Below, one piece after another: positions 25,822-34,773 of a stretch of 64,000 bases of DNA. The stretch lies in NCBI RefSeq assembly GCF_015169395.1, contig NZ_CP063458.1, forward strand, positions 6,510,001 through 6,574,000, given 5' to 3'. The DNA comes from Humisphaera borealis. GTDB lineage: Bacteria > Planctomycetota > Phycisphaerae > Tepidisphaerales > Tepidisphaeraceae. A model generated the notes under the pieces. That model saw nothing but the letters and a program-made list of their open reading frames with translations, was not told the DNA's origin and made no database searches. Both the position numbers and the translations under genes were made by a program. How positions within the stretch are numbered: position 1 is the stretch's first letter; every line of letters starts with the position of its first letter.

Positions 25822-26214
25822 ATGTCTGTCCAGATGGAGCTGCACAAGATCATCATTTCCGAAATGCAGGACCAGCAGATCATCGTCCTCAAGGAAGTGG
25901 ACGGCGAACGCAAGTTCCCCATCGTCATCGGGTCGGGGGAGGCGTATGCGATCGACCGGCGGCTTAAGGGGATTGTCCACCCTCGGCCACTGACCCACGA
26001 CCTGCTGGCGAGCGTGATCGAGGCGATGGGCGGCGTGATCGACCGGATCGAGATCAACAACCTGCAGGACCACACGTTCTTCGCGCGGATTCACATCCGG
26101 CAGAACGGGTCGGTTCACAAGGTGGATTCGCGGCCGAGTGATGCAATTGCGCTGGGTGTTGCAACATCGGTCCCGATCTACGTCGCCGAGCATGTGTTGG
26201 GTGAGGTTTCGTGA
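25822..26214 (+). CDS. DUF151 / bifunctional nuclease family protein
   Basis: A protein of 130 aa with a GGGAG site just before the ATG. It matches the BFN domain throughout: MELHKIIISEMQDQQIIVLKE, FPIVIGSGEAYAIDRRLKG, RPLTHDLLASVIEAMGG, and HKVDSRPSDAIALGVATSVPIYV near the end. The PIVIG, RPLTHDLL and SRPSDAIAL boxes are diagnostic. Characterised relatives show nuclease activity, but the physiological role in bacteria is unsettled. Cytoplasmic and monocistronic. Confidence 0.92.
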   Translation: MSVQMELHKIIISEMQDQQIIVLKEVDGERKFPIVIGSGEAYAIDRRLKGIVHPRPLTHDLLASVIEAMGGVIDRIEINNLQDHTFFARIHIRQNGSVHKVDSRPSDAIALGVATSVPIYVAEHVLGEVS

Positions 26215-26476
26215 CGGGCGGGCACCGACGTGATACAGCGGTTGAATAAAACGTTGTTTCCCGATTTTCGTCGATGAAACATCGGGCAATTCGTAACGGA
26301 GGGCAAAGCACCCGCGCAATGGGCGCGCGATTGGTGACATACTTCTTCTGACAATTGCGATTGGCACGTGGCTTGATGGTTGATTGCGGTATCGACCGGA
26401 TGCGGTTGCGCGCGATCTCAAGCCCCTTCGGGCCGACGCGGTGCGCGAAGCCGTCTCCTTGCAGGTGAGGGAGAAC

Positions 26477-27328
26477 ATGAGCTTCCCAGGCAGGCCAGAC
26501 GAGACTGCGGATTCCGATTCGAAACCTCGCCTGCCCGACCCTTCGTCGACTGCTCCCCATTCCGCAGAGCCCAGGCGCGTTCGGCCGCTGGTGTCGCGGG
26601 AGGAGGCGTCGTCGGCGGTTGAGCCGCGACCGCCGAGCCTGGTTCGATTGAGGCCGGCGATTCCGGCCGACGCACGACAGTGGTCGCGGGCGATCGATCG
26701 GCGACTGAAGCTGTGGCGGGGGGATCACGACGCGCGACCCCGCCCGGGTACCCGGTCGGTACCGGCGGCGCACCTGGCGGCCGTCTCGCGGGCCAGCTTC
26801 TGTCTCGACGGAATCGACATCAGTCCGCGCGACGCGCAGGCGGCGGTGGATCATGAATCGGGCGGGCGAACCCTGGGCTCGCGCAACGCGCAGCGGATGC
26901 GCGGGCATGTGGCGATCCTTCGGAGGATCGAACGGCTCGGCCTGCGACAGCTTCCGCTGCCGCCGGGCGAAGTCTTCCGCTGGCATGCCGCACTCGCCTG
27001 CGGCCTGCCGAGTGCCGTGCCCGATGCGGCGTTGCAGACCCGGCTGACCGACGTCTGTTTCCGGCTGGCGACGCCGCACCGAAGGCTCGTTCCCGCCGTC
27101 GAAGAGGCGGCGAGGATTTACGCCGATCTGTTGAATGACCCGTTGTTCCCGAACTTCAACGGGATTCTCGCCCGGCTGCTGCTGGCGTATGCGCTGGCCA
27201 GAACCGGCCTGCCGCCGGTGGTGTTTGAGCCCGACCGCGACACCGATGACGAGACCGCAACCCCCAGGCGGCTTCAGGAGCTGCTGGCCGCGTCGCTCGA
27301 CGAACTGATCGCGATGGCGGCAACGTAA
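26477..27328 (+). CDS. Degenerate Fic-like protein
   Basis: A protein of 283 aa from MSFPGRPDETADS, where AGGGAG precedes the ATG by five bases. The N-terminal ~60 residues are charged and disordered. A helical domain follows with ASFCLDGIDISPRDAQAAV, which aligns in position with the SxxIEG segment of Fic_N domains. Near residues 218-240, DPLFPNFNGILARLLLAYAL and ARTGLPPVVFE resemble the Fic core (HPFxDGNGRxxRLLL and a PP motif), but the catalytic His is absent and GNGR is reduced to FNGI. If the family call is right, the AMP-transferase site is dead. It is equally possible that this is a divergent helical protein. Confidence 0.55.
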   Translation: MSFPGRPDETADSDSKPRLPDPSSTAPHSAEPRRVRPLVSREEASSAVEPRPPSLVRLRPAIPADARQWSRAIDRRLKLWRGDHDARPRPGTRSVPAAHLAAVSRASFCLDGIDISPRDAQAAVDHESGGRTLGSRNAQRMRGHVAILRRIERLGLRQLPLPPGEVFRWHAALACGLPSAVPDAALQTRLTDVCFRLATPHRRLVPAVEEAARIYADLLNDPLFPNFNGILARLLLAYALARTGLPPVVFEPDRDTDDETATPRRLQELLAASLDELIAMAAT

Positions 27329-27382
27329 GTCGCGGTGTCGGCCGGACAACGGGCGCGACTGGGGAGGAGGTGACCCTTTAAC

Positions 27383-28645
27383 CTACGGCGACGCGAGGTC
27401 GACGCAGACCAGTTTCTGCTTTCCCCGGGCGACCAGCCTGCCGCCGGCGATCGCCGGGTAGGCGCGGGTTTCGAAACCGGTCACCTGCTTGCGGCCGATC
27501 TCTTTGAACGCCTTGGGGGAGGCTTCGACCGCGATCAGCTCACCCTTTTCGCCGAGGATCAGCAGGGTCTGGCCGGCGAGTGAGATCGCGCCGGTGCCGA
27601 AGTCGTCCTGGCTCCAGACGACCTTGCCGGTTTTCCAATCGACGCAGCGGAGCTCGACGTTCTGTTCCTGTCGCCCGTGCAGGCCGTAGAGGTAGCCGTC
27701 CTTCACGACGCAGGTAGAGAAGTGGTTAGACATCGATTCGTCGTTGGCCCAGACCACAGTCGGCTTGTCCGCACCGAACTTCAGCACCGCGCCGCCGACG
27801 CCGTAGCTCGACGAGATAAAGATCTCGTCGCCGACGACCAGGGGCGTGGCGGCGTTGACCGAGGCTTCCATCCGCGCCCGGAAAGGGTATCGCCAGAGCA
27901 CCTTGCCGTCGGCCGGTGTGAGTGCGATCAGGCTGGAACGGGTGAGGACGAACGCGTAGCGCTTGCCGTCGATGGTCGCCGCGGTCGGGGAGCTGTAGCC
28001 GGCTTCGTCGTCGGTCGCGGTCCAGAGTGTTTTGCCGGTGGCGGTATCGAGCGCGACAACGCCGGAGCCTTTGCCGCCGACGTTCAGGAGGACGGCATTG
28101 CCTTCGACGAGGGGGGAGCAGGCGAAGCCGAAGAACCCCTTGCCGCCGCGAAAGGTCTTCACGACGTCGACCAACCAGACGAGTTTGCCGGTGGCGAGTT
28201 CGAAGCAACTGGCCAGGCCCTCGGCGCCGAAGGTGTAAATGCGATCGCCTGCAACGGCGGGGGTGGCGCGGGGGCCGTCATCGAAGCCAAAGCCGTCGAC
28301 GTAGTCGGTGTCGTGTCCGCTGGACCAGATCGTCTTGCCGGTGGCGAGGTCGAGGCAGTCGAGGACGGATCGGCGGTCCTGGCGGTGGTGGATGATCGCC
28401 TTGCCGTCGACGACGACCGGCCCCGACCAGCCGTTACCGACGGCGACTGACCAGAGGGCCTTCGGTCCGCCGGCCGGCCACGCGAGCGGCTGTGGAACGA
28501 CGCCGTCGCGCGTCGGGCCGAGGAAGCGCGGCCAGTCGGCCGGTTTGGCAGCCGGGGCGTCGGCGGCCGCTGCCACATTAGTGATCGCAGTGATGAGAGT
28601 GAACAGAACCAATGTCAGCAGGGAGGTGTGCTTCACGGTGAACAT
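27383..28645 (-). CDS. PQQ-like beta-propeller repeat protein, secreted
   Basis: A protein of 420 aa from the ATG at MFTVKHTSLLTLVLFTLI. A TTG nine codons upstream is an alternative. The signal peptide ends near NVAAAADAP. The mature box WPRFLGPTRDGVVPQPLAWP is the FLGP variant of this family. Blades include LDLATGKTIWSS, FELATGKLVWLVD, LDTATGKTLWTAT and VDWKTGKVVWSQ. Periplasmic, unassigned. Convergent with the Fic-like gene. Confidence 0.9.
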   Translation of the reverse strand: MFTVKHTSLLTLVLFTLITAITNVAAAADAPAAKPADWPRFLGPTRDGVVPQPLAWPAGGPKALWSVAVGNGWSGPVVVDGKAIIHHRQDRRSVLDCLDLATGKTIWSSGHDTDYVDGFGFDDGPRATPAVAGDRIYTFGAEGLASCFELATGKLVWLVDVVKTFRGGKGFFGFACSPLVEGNAVLLNVGGKGSGVVALDTATGKTLWTATDDEAGYSSPTAATIDGKRYAFVLTRSSLIALTPADGKVLWRYPFRARMEASVNAATPLVVGDEIFISSSYGVGGAVLKFGADKPTVVWANDESMSNHFSTCVVKDGYLYGLHGRQEQNVELRCVDWKTGKVVWSQDDFGTGAISLAGQTLLILGEKGELIAVEASPKAFKEIGRKQVTGFETRAYPAIAGGRLVARGKQKLVCVDLASP

Positions 28646-28785
28646 GATCGGCTTGATGGGAATCGGCGGCAAGGACTTTCCGTCGTCGGCCGGGTTGGCG
28701 GCTTAACTCGCGGTGTCGGACGTCCGATGCTGTCGAATGGGCGCACCAGCGACGCGAAAGAGCGGCGCGCCACCGGAGATAAGCC

Positions 28786-29031
28786 ATGCTGCATGCGATC
28801 AAGATCTACGGGTTGCCCACGTGTAAGCAGACGGCCCGCGCGGTGGCGACACTGGAGGCGATGGGCGTGGGGTTCGACTACTTCGATCTGTCGCTGGACC
28901 GTCACGCCGCCGCGTGGGTGAGGTGGAAGAACGGCGACATCCAGACGCCGACCATCATGGTGGGGATGCGGGTGCTGGCCAACCCGAGCCTGAGGGATCT
29001 TCAGGCAGCCCTCGGCAGCGAGGCGGCGTAA
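28786..29031 (+). CDS. Glutaredoxin-like protein
   Basis: A protein of 81 aa of thioredoxin-fold glutaredoxin size. The active-site region is IYGLPTCKQTARAVATLE, with a single Cys (near residue 13), so any chemistry would be monothiol. The cis-Pro loop QTPTIMVGMRVLANPS is conserved. It probably reduces disulfides or glutathione-like mixed disulfides in the cytoplasm. It lies 130 bp upstream of the parvulin gene on the same strand. Confidence 0.85.
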   Translation: MLHAIKIYGLPTCKQTARAVATLEAMGVGFDYFDLSLDRHAAAWVRWKNGDIQTPTIMVGMRVLANPSLRDLQAALGSEAA

Positions 29032-29162
29032 CGCCAGGACTGCCGCAATCGCCGCGATTGCAGCCGAACCCGATTCGGCGACCACACCTTGAGCCGCGAC
29101 CGCTATACTTGATTGCCGCCCGGCCCTTTGCCGAGCGCCGATCACGCAGCCAAGGACCGCCC

Positions 29163-30053
29163 ATGCCGCTCATCATCAACGGACAGCGCATCGAAGATGC
29201 GATCATCGACAACGAGTTCTCGGGGATCAAAGCCCACTTCGAGAGCCTGGGCAATGTCTCGTGCTGCGAGCGTGACCCGGAGTTCCAGCAGATGGCCCGC
29301 GACAACATCACCGGCCGGGTGCTGCTGGCGCAGGAGGCCGCCCGGGCAATGCCGGCATCGAGCGAGCATGAGATCGACGAATCGTTGGCGAAGCTGATCG
29401 AGCACTACGGCGGTAAGGAATGGTTCTTCATGCGGACCGGTGCCAACGACGAGCAGATGCCGCTGGTCCGCCGGGACTTGGACGTGGACCTGCGCGTCAA
29501 GCGGATGCTCGACGGCCTGGCCGACGACGGCCCCCAGCCGACCGACGCCGAGCTGCACGCGCACTACGAGGCGAACATCAAGGCGTTCATGACAACGGAA
29601 GAGGTTCGCGCCTCGCACATTCTCAAGAACCCGCAAGGCGAGCGTCAAAAGGCGGCGTACGACGAAATGCGCGACATCCGCCGACAACTTCTGGCAGGTG
29701 CCGATTTCCTTGAGATGGCCAAGCAGCATTCGGAGAAGGCCGAGGATTCGATCGACCTCGGCTTCTTCAAGCAGGGGGAGTTGGCGCCGGAGTTTGAGGC
29801 GGTCGCGTTCTCACTCAACCTGAACGAGATCAGCCCGATCTTCGTTACGCAGTACGGCATGCACGTGATTACCGTGACCGAGCGCAAGCCGGCGACGCCC
29901 AGGCCGTTCGACGAGATCCGCGAAGAAGTCCGCCAGCACTGGCGCGAGCAGAAGCGCAACGACAAGACGCGCGAGCTGGTGGAGCGATTGAAGGTGGACG
30001 CGAAGATCGAATTGATCGACGCCGAGGCAGAGGCGGCGGCGGCGATGTCGTGA
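29163..30053 (+). CDS. Parvulin-type peptidyl-prolyl isomerase
   Basis: A protein of 296 aa from MPLIINGQRIEDAIID, with AAGGA upstream. The N-terminal half (to about residue 130) is a SurA-like helical region. The PpiC/rotamase domain covers about residues 140-245: EEVRASHILKNPQGE, FLEMAKQHSEKAEDSIDLGFFKQGELAPEFEAVAFSL and QYGMHVITVTE. A helical tail ends Ala/Glu-rich. No signal peptide is seen, so it is probably a cytoplasmic foldase, unlike most SurA proteins. Confidence 0.9.
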   Translation: MPLIINGQRIEDAIIDNEFSGIKAHFESLGNVSCCERDPEFQQMARDNITGRVLLAQEAARAMPASSEHEIDESLAKLIEHYGGKEWFFMRTGANDEQMPLVRRDLDVDLRVKRMLDGLADDGPQPTDAELHAHYEANIKAFMTTEEVRASHILKNPQGERQKAAYDEMRDIRRQLLAGADFLEMAKQHSEKAEDSIDLGFFKQGELAPEFEAVAFSLNLNEISPIFVTQYGMHVITVTERKPATPRPFDEIREEVRQHWREQKRNDKTRELVERLKVDAKIELIDAEAEAAAAMS

Positions 30054-30066
30054 GTATTTGCAGCGT

Positions 30067-30089
30067 GTAGGGTCCGCCTTGGCGGACGC
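30067..30089 (+). repeat. GTAGGG-type palindrome, single copy
   Basis: GTAGGGTCCGCCTTGGCGG followed by ACGC, in the convergent gap between the parvulin gene and the response regulator gene. The sequence is identical to the 17435 copy. Confidence 0.92.
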
Positions 30090-30126
30090 GGCGGTTCCGT
30101 CGCAGGGGTGTCTCGCACGTGCTCTA

Positions 30127-31554
30127 TTACGCGACTTCCCCCACGCCCAGCATCCCGAACTTGCGCATCTTCTTGTAGAGCGTCGTCCGGTTGATCGCCA
30201 GCTCGGCTGCGGTTGCCTGGCGGTTCCAGTGATTGCGTTTGAGGGCCGCTTCGATGATGTGCCGCTCGGGGATTTCCAGGGCCTGTTCGAGCGGCATGGG
30301 GCGTTGCAGCACGATGGTGTCGTAGCCGTCGCCAGGCTGTCCGCCGCCGGCAACCTGCATGGCCGGCACGATCGCCATCCCCTGCACGGTTTCGGGCAGG
30401 TCTTCCAGATCGATCTGCGGCCGACGGCTCAGGACTACGGCGCGTTCGATCGCGTTTTCCAGCTCGCGCACGTTCCCCGGCCAGGTGTAGCGGTGCATCG
30501 CCGACAGCGCCGGCTCGCTGAAGCCGATGACCTCGCGCCCGGTCTCCTGGCAGAAGCGCCGAAGAAAGTGCGTCGCCAGCAGCGTGATGTCGCCGAGCCG
30601 GTCGCGTAGCGGCGGCAGCTTCACGTTGACCACGTTAATTCGATAGTAGAGGTCCTGGCGGAACTTTTGATCGGCGACGAGCAGCGCCAGATCGACATTT
30701 GTCGCCAGCACCACGCGAACGTCGACCGTCTTGCTTTCTGAACTGCCGACCGGCTCGAACGTGCGCTCCTGCAGCATGCGAAGGAGCTTGACCTGCATCA
30801 TCGGGCTGGCGGAGTTGATTTCGTCGAGGAAGAGCGTGCCGCCGTCGGCCGACAGAAACCGGCCGGGCTTGTCGGAGATCGCACCGGTGAACGCGCCCTT
30901 CACGTGGCCAAACAGTTCGCTCTCCAGCAGCGTTTCCGGCAGCGCACCGCAGGAGACTTCGATGAACGGCTTATCTTTCCGCGGCGACTGCTGGTGGATT
31001 GCCCGCGCGATCAGCGATTTGCCCGTGCCGCTCTCGCCGGTGATCAGTGCCGTCGTCCGGCTGTCGGCGACGGCGCCGACCAGGTCGAAAATCTTGAGCA
31101 TCTTGTGGTCGTGGCCGACGACATTGCCAAGCCCGAACCGCATGTCGAGCTGCTGTTTCAGCGACTGGTTTTCGAACAGCAGCGACTGTTGCCGGGCGGC
31201 TTTCTCGACGACGACGCGGATCTCTTCATCGACGATCGGCTTGGTCAGGTAATCGAATGCGCCGATTTTCGTGGCTTCGACGGCACCTTCGATCGAGCCA
31301 TAGCTGGTGATGACGACCACGACCACATGCGGGAACCGCCGCCGCATATCGCGCAGGAAGTCGGCCGGCTTGATGCCGGGAATGTTGATGTCGGCCAGGA
31401 AGACTTCGACCTGGTTCGATTCCAGCACGCCCATTGCGTTGTCGGGGACATCGGTCGTGCGGACCTCGTATCCCTCGCGGCGGAGGAACTGGCCGAGCGA
31501 CTGAAGGATGATGCGATCCTCGTCGAGAATGAGCAGGCGGGGTTTGGTGGTCAT
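30127..31554 (-). CDS. Sigma-54-dependent response regulator (NtrC family)
   Basis: A protein of 475 aa, started at MTTKPRLLILDED. Three domains. The receiver (about residues 5-118) has the acidic pocket DED, phospho-acceptor Asp near 55 in FLADINIPG, and the LTKP lysine. The AAA+ sigma-54 activator domain has Walker A GESGTGKS, the GAFTGA loop that contacts RpoN, and Walker B DGGTLFLDEI. The C-terminal Fis-type HTH ends HWNRQATAAELAINRTTLYKKMRKFG. It activates RpoN promoters after phosphorylation; no cognate kinase is adjacent. Confidence 0.96.
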   Translation of the reverse strand: MTTKPRLLILDEDRIILQSLGQFLRREGYEVRTTDVPDNAMGVLESNQVEVFLADINIPGIKPADFLRDMRRRFPHVVVVVITSYGSIEGAVEATKIGAFDYLTKPIVDEEIRVVVEKAARQQSLLFENQSLKQQLDMRFGLGNVVGHDHKMLKIFDLVGAVADSRTTALITGESGTGKSLIARAIHQQSPRKDKPFIEVSCGALPETLLESELFGHVKGAFTGAISDKPGRFLSADGGTLFLDEINSASPMMQVKLLRMLQERTFEPVGSSESKTVDVRVVLATNVDLALLVADQKFRQDLYYRINVVNVKLPPLRDRLGDITLLATHFLRRFCQETGREVIGFSEPALSAMHRYTWPGNVRELENAIERAVVLSRRPQIDLEDLPETVQGMAIVPAMQVAGGGQPGDGYDTIVLQRPMPLEQALEIPERHIIEAALKRNHWNRQATAAELAINRTTLYKKMRKFGMLGVGEVA

Positions 31555-31717
31555 GTTCACTTTCTGCATCGGCAAGGGCGGACGTTGCGGATAAGCAACA
31601 CGCCCTCGATTTCCCGCCCGGCCCCGCGTCCGGTAATCTGGCCTTTGCCGGACGATCCGGCGAGGTTCAGTCGCACGCTGCAATGCAGCCTCAACCGCAC
31701 ATGAATGAGGTGTTCGA

Positions 31718-32821
31718 ATGCGAGTCGGCGTACCCCGTGAAGTGAAGGCAGATGAATACCGCATCGGCATGATGCCCGTCGGCGCTGAAGCGCTCGTCAA
31801 GGCCGGGCACACGGTGCTTGTTGAGGCCGGGGCCGGCGTATCGTCCGGCTTTCCCGATGACGACTACGTCAGGGCCGGGGCGACCATCGTCCCGACCGCC
31901 GACGACGTCTTCACCGCGGACATGATCGTCAAGGTGAAGGAGCCGCAGCCGGCGGAGATTTCGCGGTTCCGGCCGGGGCAGATCATCTTCACCTACATGC
32001 ACTTTGCCGCGAGCAAACAGCTCACGCAGGCGTGCATGGAGAGCGAGATCGTCGCGATCGCTTACGAGACGATCACCGACAAGAAGGGCACGCTGCCACT
32101 GCTCACACCGATGAGCGAAATCGCCGGCAAGATGAGCATCCAGGAAGGCGCAAAGTACCTCGAAAAGCCGATGCTCGGCCGCGGCATTCTGCTCGGCGGC
32201 GTGCCCGGCGTGCCGCCGGCCGATGTTGTCATTCTCGGCGCGGGTGTCGTCGGCGTGAACGCCGCCAAGATCGCGTCCGGCATGGGTGCCAATGTCACCC
32301 TGATGGACATCAACCTGGACCGCCTGCGCTACCTCGACGACGTCATGCCGGCCAACGTAACCACGATCTACTCCGACCTGCACACCATTCGCGAATCGCT
32401 GATGAAGGCCGATCTCGTTGTCGGTGCGGTGCTGATCCCTGGTGCCAAGGCACCTCGCCTGGTCACCCGGGAACAGCTCAAGCTCATGAAGAATGGCGCC
32501 GTGATCGTAGACGTGGCGATCGACCAGGGCGGCTGCGTCGAGACGGCCCGGCCGACGACCCACCAGCAGCCGACCTACGTCGTGGACGGCGTCGTCCACT
32601 ATTGCGTGACGAACATGCCCGGCGCGGTCGGCCGAACGAGCACCATCGCGCTGTGCAACGCAACGCTGCCGTACGCATTAAAGATCGCGAACAAGGGATA
32701 TGAAGCTGCCGCCGCCGAAGATCCGGGCCTTGGGCAGGGGATCAACCTCGTCGGCGGGCGCGTGGTGAACGCGGCGGTCGCCGAGTCTCTCAGCCTCAAG
32801 GCGCATCCGCTGACGAAATAA
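31718..32821 (+). CDS. ald: Alanine dehydrogenase
   Basis: A protein of 367 aa from [18 protein letters not shown], with GAGGTG upstream. It matches alanine dehydrogenase over its full length: [10 protein letters not shown] at the N-terminus, KVKEPQPAE, the YMHFAA segment, the nucleotide-binding loop [17 protein letters not shown] (near residue 172) and [12 protein letters not shown]. It catalyses NAD-dependent interconversion of L-alanine with pyruvate and ammonia. Divergent from the NtrC-type regulator (164 bp apart), which might control it. Confidence 0.96.
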   Translation: MRVGVPREVKADEYRIGMMPVGAEALVKAGHTVLVEAGAGVSSGFPDDDYVRAGATIVPTADDVFTADMIVKVKEPQPAEISRFRPGQIIFTYMHFAASKQLTQACMESEIVAIAYETITDKKGTLPLLTPMSEIAGKMSIQEGAKYLEKPMLGRGILLGGVPGVPPADVVILGAGVVGVNAAKIASGMGANVTLMDINLDRLRYLDDVMPANVTTIYSDLHTIRESLMKADLVVGAVLIPGAKAPRLVTREQLKLMKNGAVIVDVAIDQGGCVETARPTTHQQPTYVVDGVVHYCVTNMPGAVGRTSTIALCNATLPYALKIANKGYEAAAAEDPGLGQGINLVGGRVVNAAVAESLSLKAHPLTK

Positions 32822-32832
32822 GCCGACCTCTG

Positions 32833-33531
32833 CTACGCGGCAACGCGTGCGTTGTCCTGGCTGGAGAGCGTACGGCACACCTTCTCCACCGCGTCGGACG
32901 TCTGCTTGCTGGCCGCCTGGATGGATCGCACCTGCGACTCGATCTGGGCCGTCGCGTCGGACGTCTGGCGGGCCAGCCGTTTGACTTCACCGGCGACGAC
33001 GGCAAAGCCCCGGCCCGCCTCACCGACCCGGGCCGATTCAATCGTCGCGTTCAGCGCCAGCAGGTTGGTCTGGCTCGCAATAGAGTGGATCACCTTCGAA
33101 AATCCCCCGATCTGCTTCGAAGCGGCGGCAAGCGTTTCGACCGTTTTCCTCGTCTGGCCGAAATCGTCGGCCAGTTGCAATCGGCGTGCCTCGGCCGCGC
33201 TCAGATCGCGGGTTTTGACGTCCATCTGCTGCGTCGCCGCGTTGATGGACTCGGCCGCCTGGCGGAAGGAACCGAGCATCCCTTCGGGCAGCACCCGGCG
33301 GTAGAACTCGCCCCGGCTGGCGTGCTCCAGCGCGGCGGTGGCTTCGCGAACAAACGCGTCGGTCATGTCCAGCAGGTGGTTCATCGCGTGCAACAACTCG
33401 CCCATCTCCCCGTCACAGGCAATGCGGGTGATTCGCTGTTCAAGGTCGCCGCGGCTGGCGGCATGACAGACGCGCAGCGCTTCGCGAATCCAGTACGACA
33501 CGTCCTGCGGCTGTTCATTGGAGTCATTCAC
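32833..33531 (-). CDS. Soluble methyl-accepting chemotaxis-like protein (CetA-like partner)
   Basis: A protein of 232 aa with no membrane helix. The N-terminal half (about residues 1-105) resembles HAMP/poly-HAMP helices ([10 protein letters not shown] and [11 protein letters not shown]). The signalling hairpin follows: [20 protein letters not shown] and [25 protein letters not shown], the strongly conserved MCP tip that binds CheA/CheW. It is far shorter than classical receptors. Its own start has AGAGGTG upstream. It lies 58 bp downstream of a PAS-only protein on the same strand, so sensing is probably supplied in trans. Confidence 0.9.
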   Translation of the reverse strand: MNDSNEQPQDVSYWIREALRVCHAASRGDLEQRITRIACDGEMGELLHAMNHLLDMTDAFVREATAALEHASRGEFYRRVLPEGMLGSFRQAAESINAATQQMDVKTRDLSAAEARRLQLADDFGQTRKTVETLAAASKQIGGFSKVIHSIASQTNLLALNATIESARVGEAGRGFAVVAGEVKRLARQTSDATAQIESQVRSIQAASKQTSDAVEKVCRTLSSQDNARVAA

Positions 33532-33589
33532 GGTGGCACCTCTTGACCGAAGGATCGGTCGCGGAATCGCGGTCGTCTAAGGCGTTTGG

Positions 33590-34114
33590 TCAGAGCGAGA
33601 AGATGAATTGCGGATAGCTCATGGCCTTGCTTTTCAGCAGCTTCTCCAGCACGGGTCGCGATCGCTCCATCTGCGCCCGCGGGTTTTCTTCGATCGATTC
33701 GATTTGAAGCAGCTTGTCGTAGATGGGTTCGATCTGCGCGAGCTTTCTGCGGTCAGGAAGTCGGCGGTTGGAGTGGTAGCCCACGATGCGTCGCGATTCG
33801 TCAAAGCTGGGTGTGACGTGGGCGAACACCCAATAGTGGTCCCCGTTCTTGCAGCGATTCAGCACGTACGCGAAAACTTCCTGCCCGGTGCTGATCGTGT
33901 CCCACAGCAATCGGAAAACGATTCGCGGCATCCGCGGGTGCCTCAGAATGCAGTGAGGCTGGCCCAGCAGTTCGGCCTCGGTGTAGCCCGACACGCGCAA
34001 GAACACTTGGTTCGCGTACTCGATGCGCCCCTTGAGGTCTGTCTTGGAGACGATGATTTCGTCCGCCCCGAACGTCGTTTCGACGCCGGTCAGTTCTGTT
34101 GAAGGTCTGGCCAT
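33590..34114 (-). CDS. Aer/CetB-like PAS sensor protein
   Basis: A protein of 174 aa. The start at MARPSTELTGVE is supported by AAGGA upstream; the much longer open frame upstream is antisense to a TPR gene. A single PAS domain (about residues 20-130) closely follows the Aer energy-taxis sensor: RIEYANQVFLRVSGYTEAEL, HCILRHPRMPRIVFRLLWDT and NRCKNGDHYWVFAHVTP. Aer PAS domains bind FAD and sense redox state. Here there is no attached HAMP or signalling domain; those lie in the next gene. The C-terminal YPQFIFSL is typical of PAS-only versions. Confidence 0.9.
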   Translation of the reverse strand: MARPSTELTGVETTFGADEIIVSKTDLKGRIEYANQVFLRVSGYTEAELLGQPHCILRHPRMPRIVFRLLWDTISTGQEVFAYVLNRCKNGDHYWVFAHVTPSFDESRRIVGYHSNRRLPDRRKLAQIEPIYDKLLQIESIEENPRAQMERSRPVLEKLLKSKAMSYPQFIFSL

Positions 34115-34294
34115 GTCCTTAGCTCCGATGCGGCCGAGACCCGATCCTGTTTCGGGTATCGACACCAAGGCGACCTCTCTCCACTGCGCGGGAATCTCCT
34201 GTTGGACCGTCCGAAGAACGACCCGGGATTGCCGGTGTCGTAACGCGCCAGCGGGTATAGAATCATCGCGTCCGCGAAAAACTGGATTTAAGGA

Positions 34295-34627
34295 ATGAGG
34301 GAGACCGTGAGCAACGCATCTGATCGATTGACCAAGCTGCAAGCCATGCTGGAACGCCAGCCCGGCGACACCTTCACGCTTTATGCGATCGGCCTGGAAT
34401 ACAAGAAAGCCGGCGACCACGAGCGAGCGATCGAACACCTCGACAAGGTCATCCAGTTTGATCCGGGGTATTGCTACGCCTACTACCAGAAGGGACAGAT
34501 CCTGGAGACCGTCGGCGACATCGACGCCGCGAAGACGGTTTACCAGGCCGGCATCGCCTCGGCCCGGGCCAAGGGCGACGCGCACGCACTCAGCGAGCTG
34601 CAAGGTGCGCTTCAGATGATCGAATGA
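34295..34627 (+). CDS. Small TPR protein
   Basis: A protein of 110 aa with two to three tetratricopeptide repeats: TFTLYAIGLEYKKAGDHERA, IEHLDKVIQFDPGYCYAYYQ and GDIDAAKTVYQAGIASARA. Cytoplasmic scaffold for protein contacts. Start: an ATG at 34295 sits directly on AAGGA, which is too close. The GTG at 34307 (read MSNASDRL) has better spacing and may be the true start. Confidence 0.85.
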   Translation: MRETVSNASDRLTKLQAMLERQPGDTFTLYAIGLEYKKAGDHERAIEHLDKVIQFDPGYCYAYYQKGQILETVGDIDAAKTVYQAGIASARAKGDAHALSELQGALQMIE

Positions 34628-34773
34628 GGCCCGAATAAGGTCATCGCCCGATCGCCTCGTTCGGGGATTGCCGGTTGCCAATCAACAATCGCCGGTTGTA
34701 AATGAATCGACCCGCGCACGCTGGCCACGCTGCCAGTCGGGCAACCGCAGATCGGCGATCGGCTTTTTCCCAC

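Noticed and set aside
25131-25822. Small plus-strand open frames after the candidate promoter
   Set aside because: They are made of repeat sequence (GGGTTCGTT words, palindromes), with Gly/Arg/Ser bias and no ribosome-binding site. Kept as a non-coding interval.
26054-27349. 431-codon open frame on the minus strand
   Set aside because: It is antisense to the DUF151 gene end and the Fic-like gene, and is Arg/Pro-rich. It is less plausible than the plus-strand gene, which has a ribosome-binding site and domain-like motifs, though the plus-strand gene is itself only moderately supported.
32833-34114. Frameshifted single PAS-MCP receptor
   Set aside because: The PAS protein ends in a typical PAS-only C-terminus (FIFSL), and the MCP has its own start with AGAGGTG. 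A 58-bp gap separates them, so they are two genes.
34115-34681. N-terminal extension of the PAS protein
   Set aside because: The frame stays open for another 189 codons upstream but is antisense to the TPR gene and has no PAS or sensor content. The start at 34114 has a ribosome-binding site.
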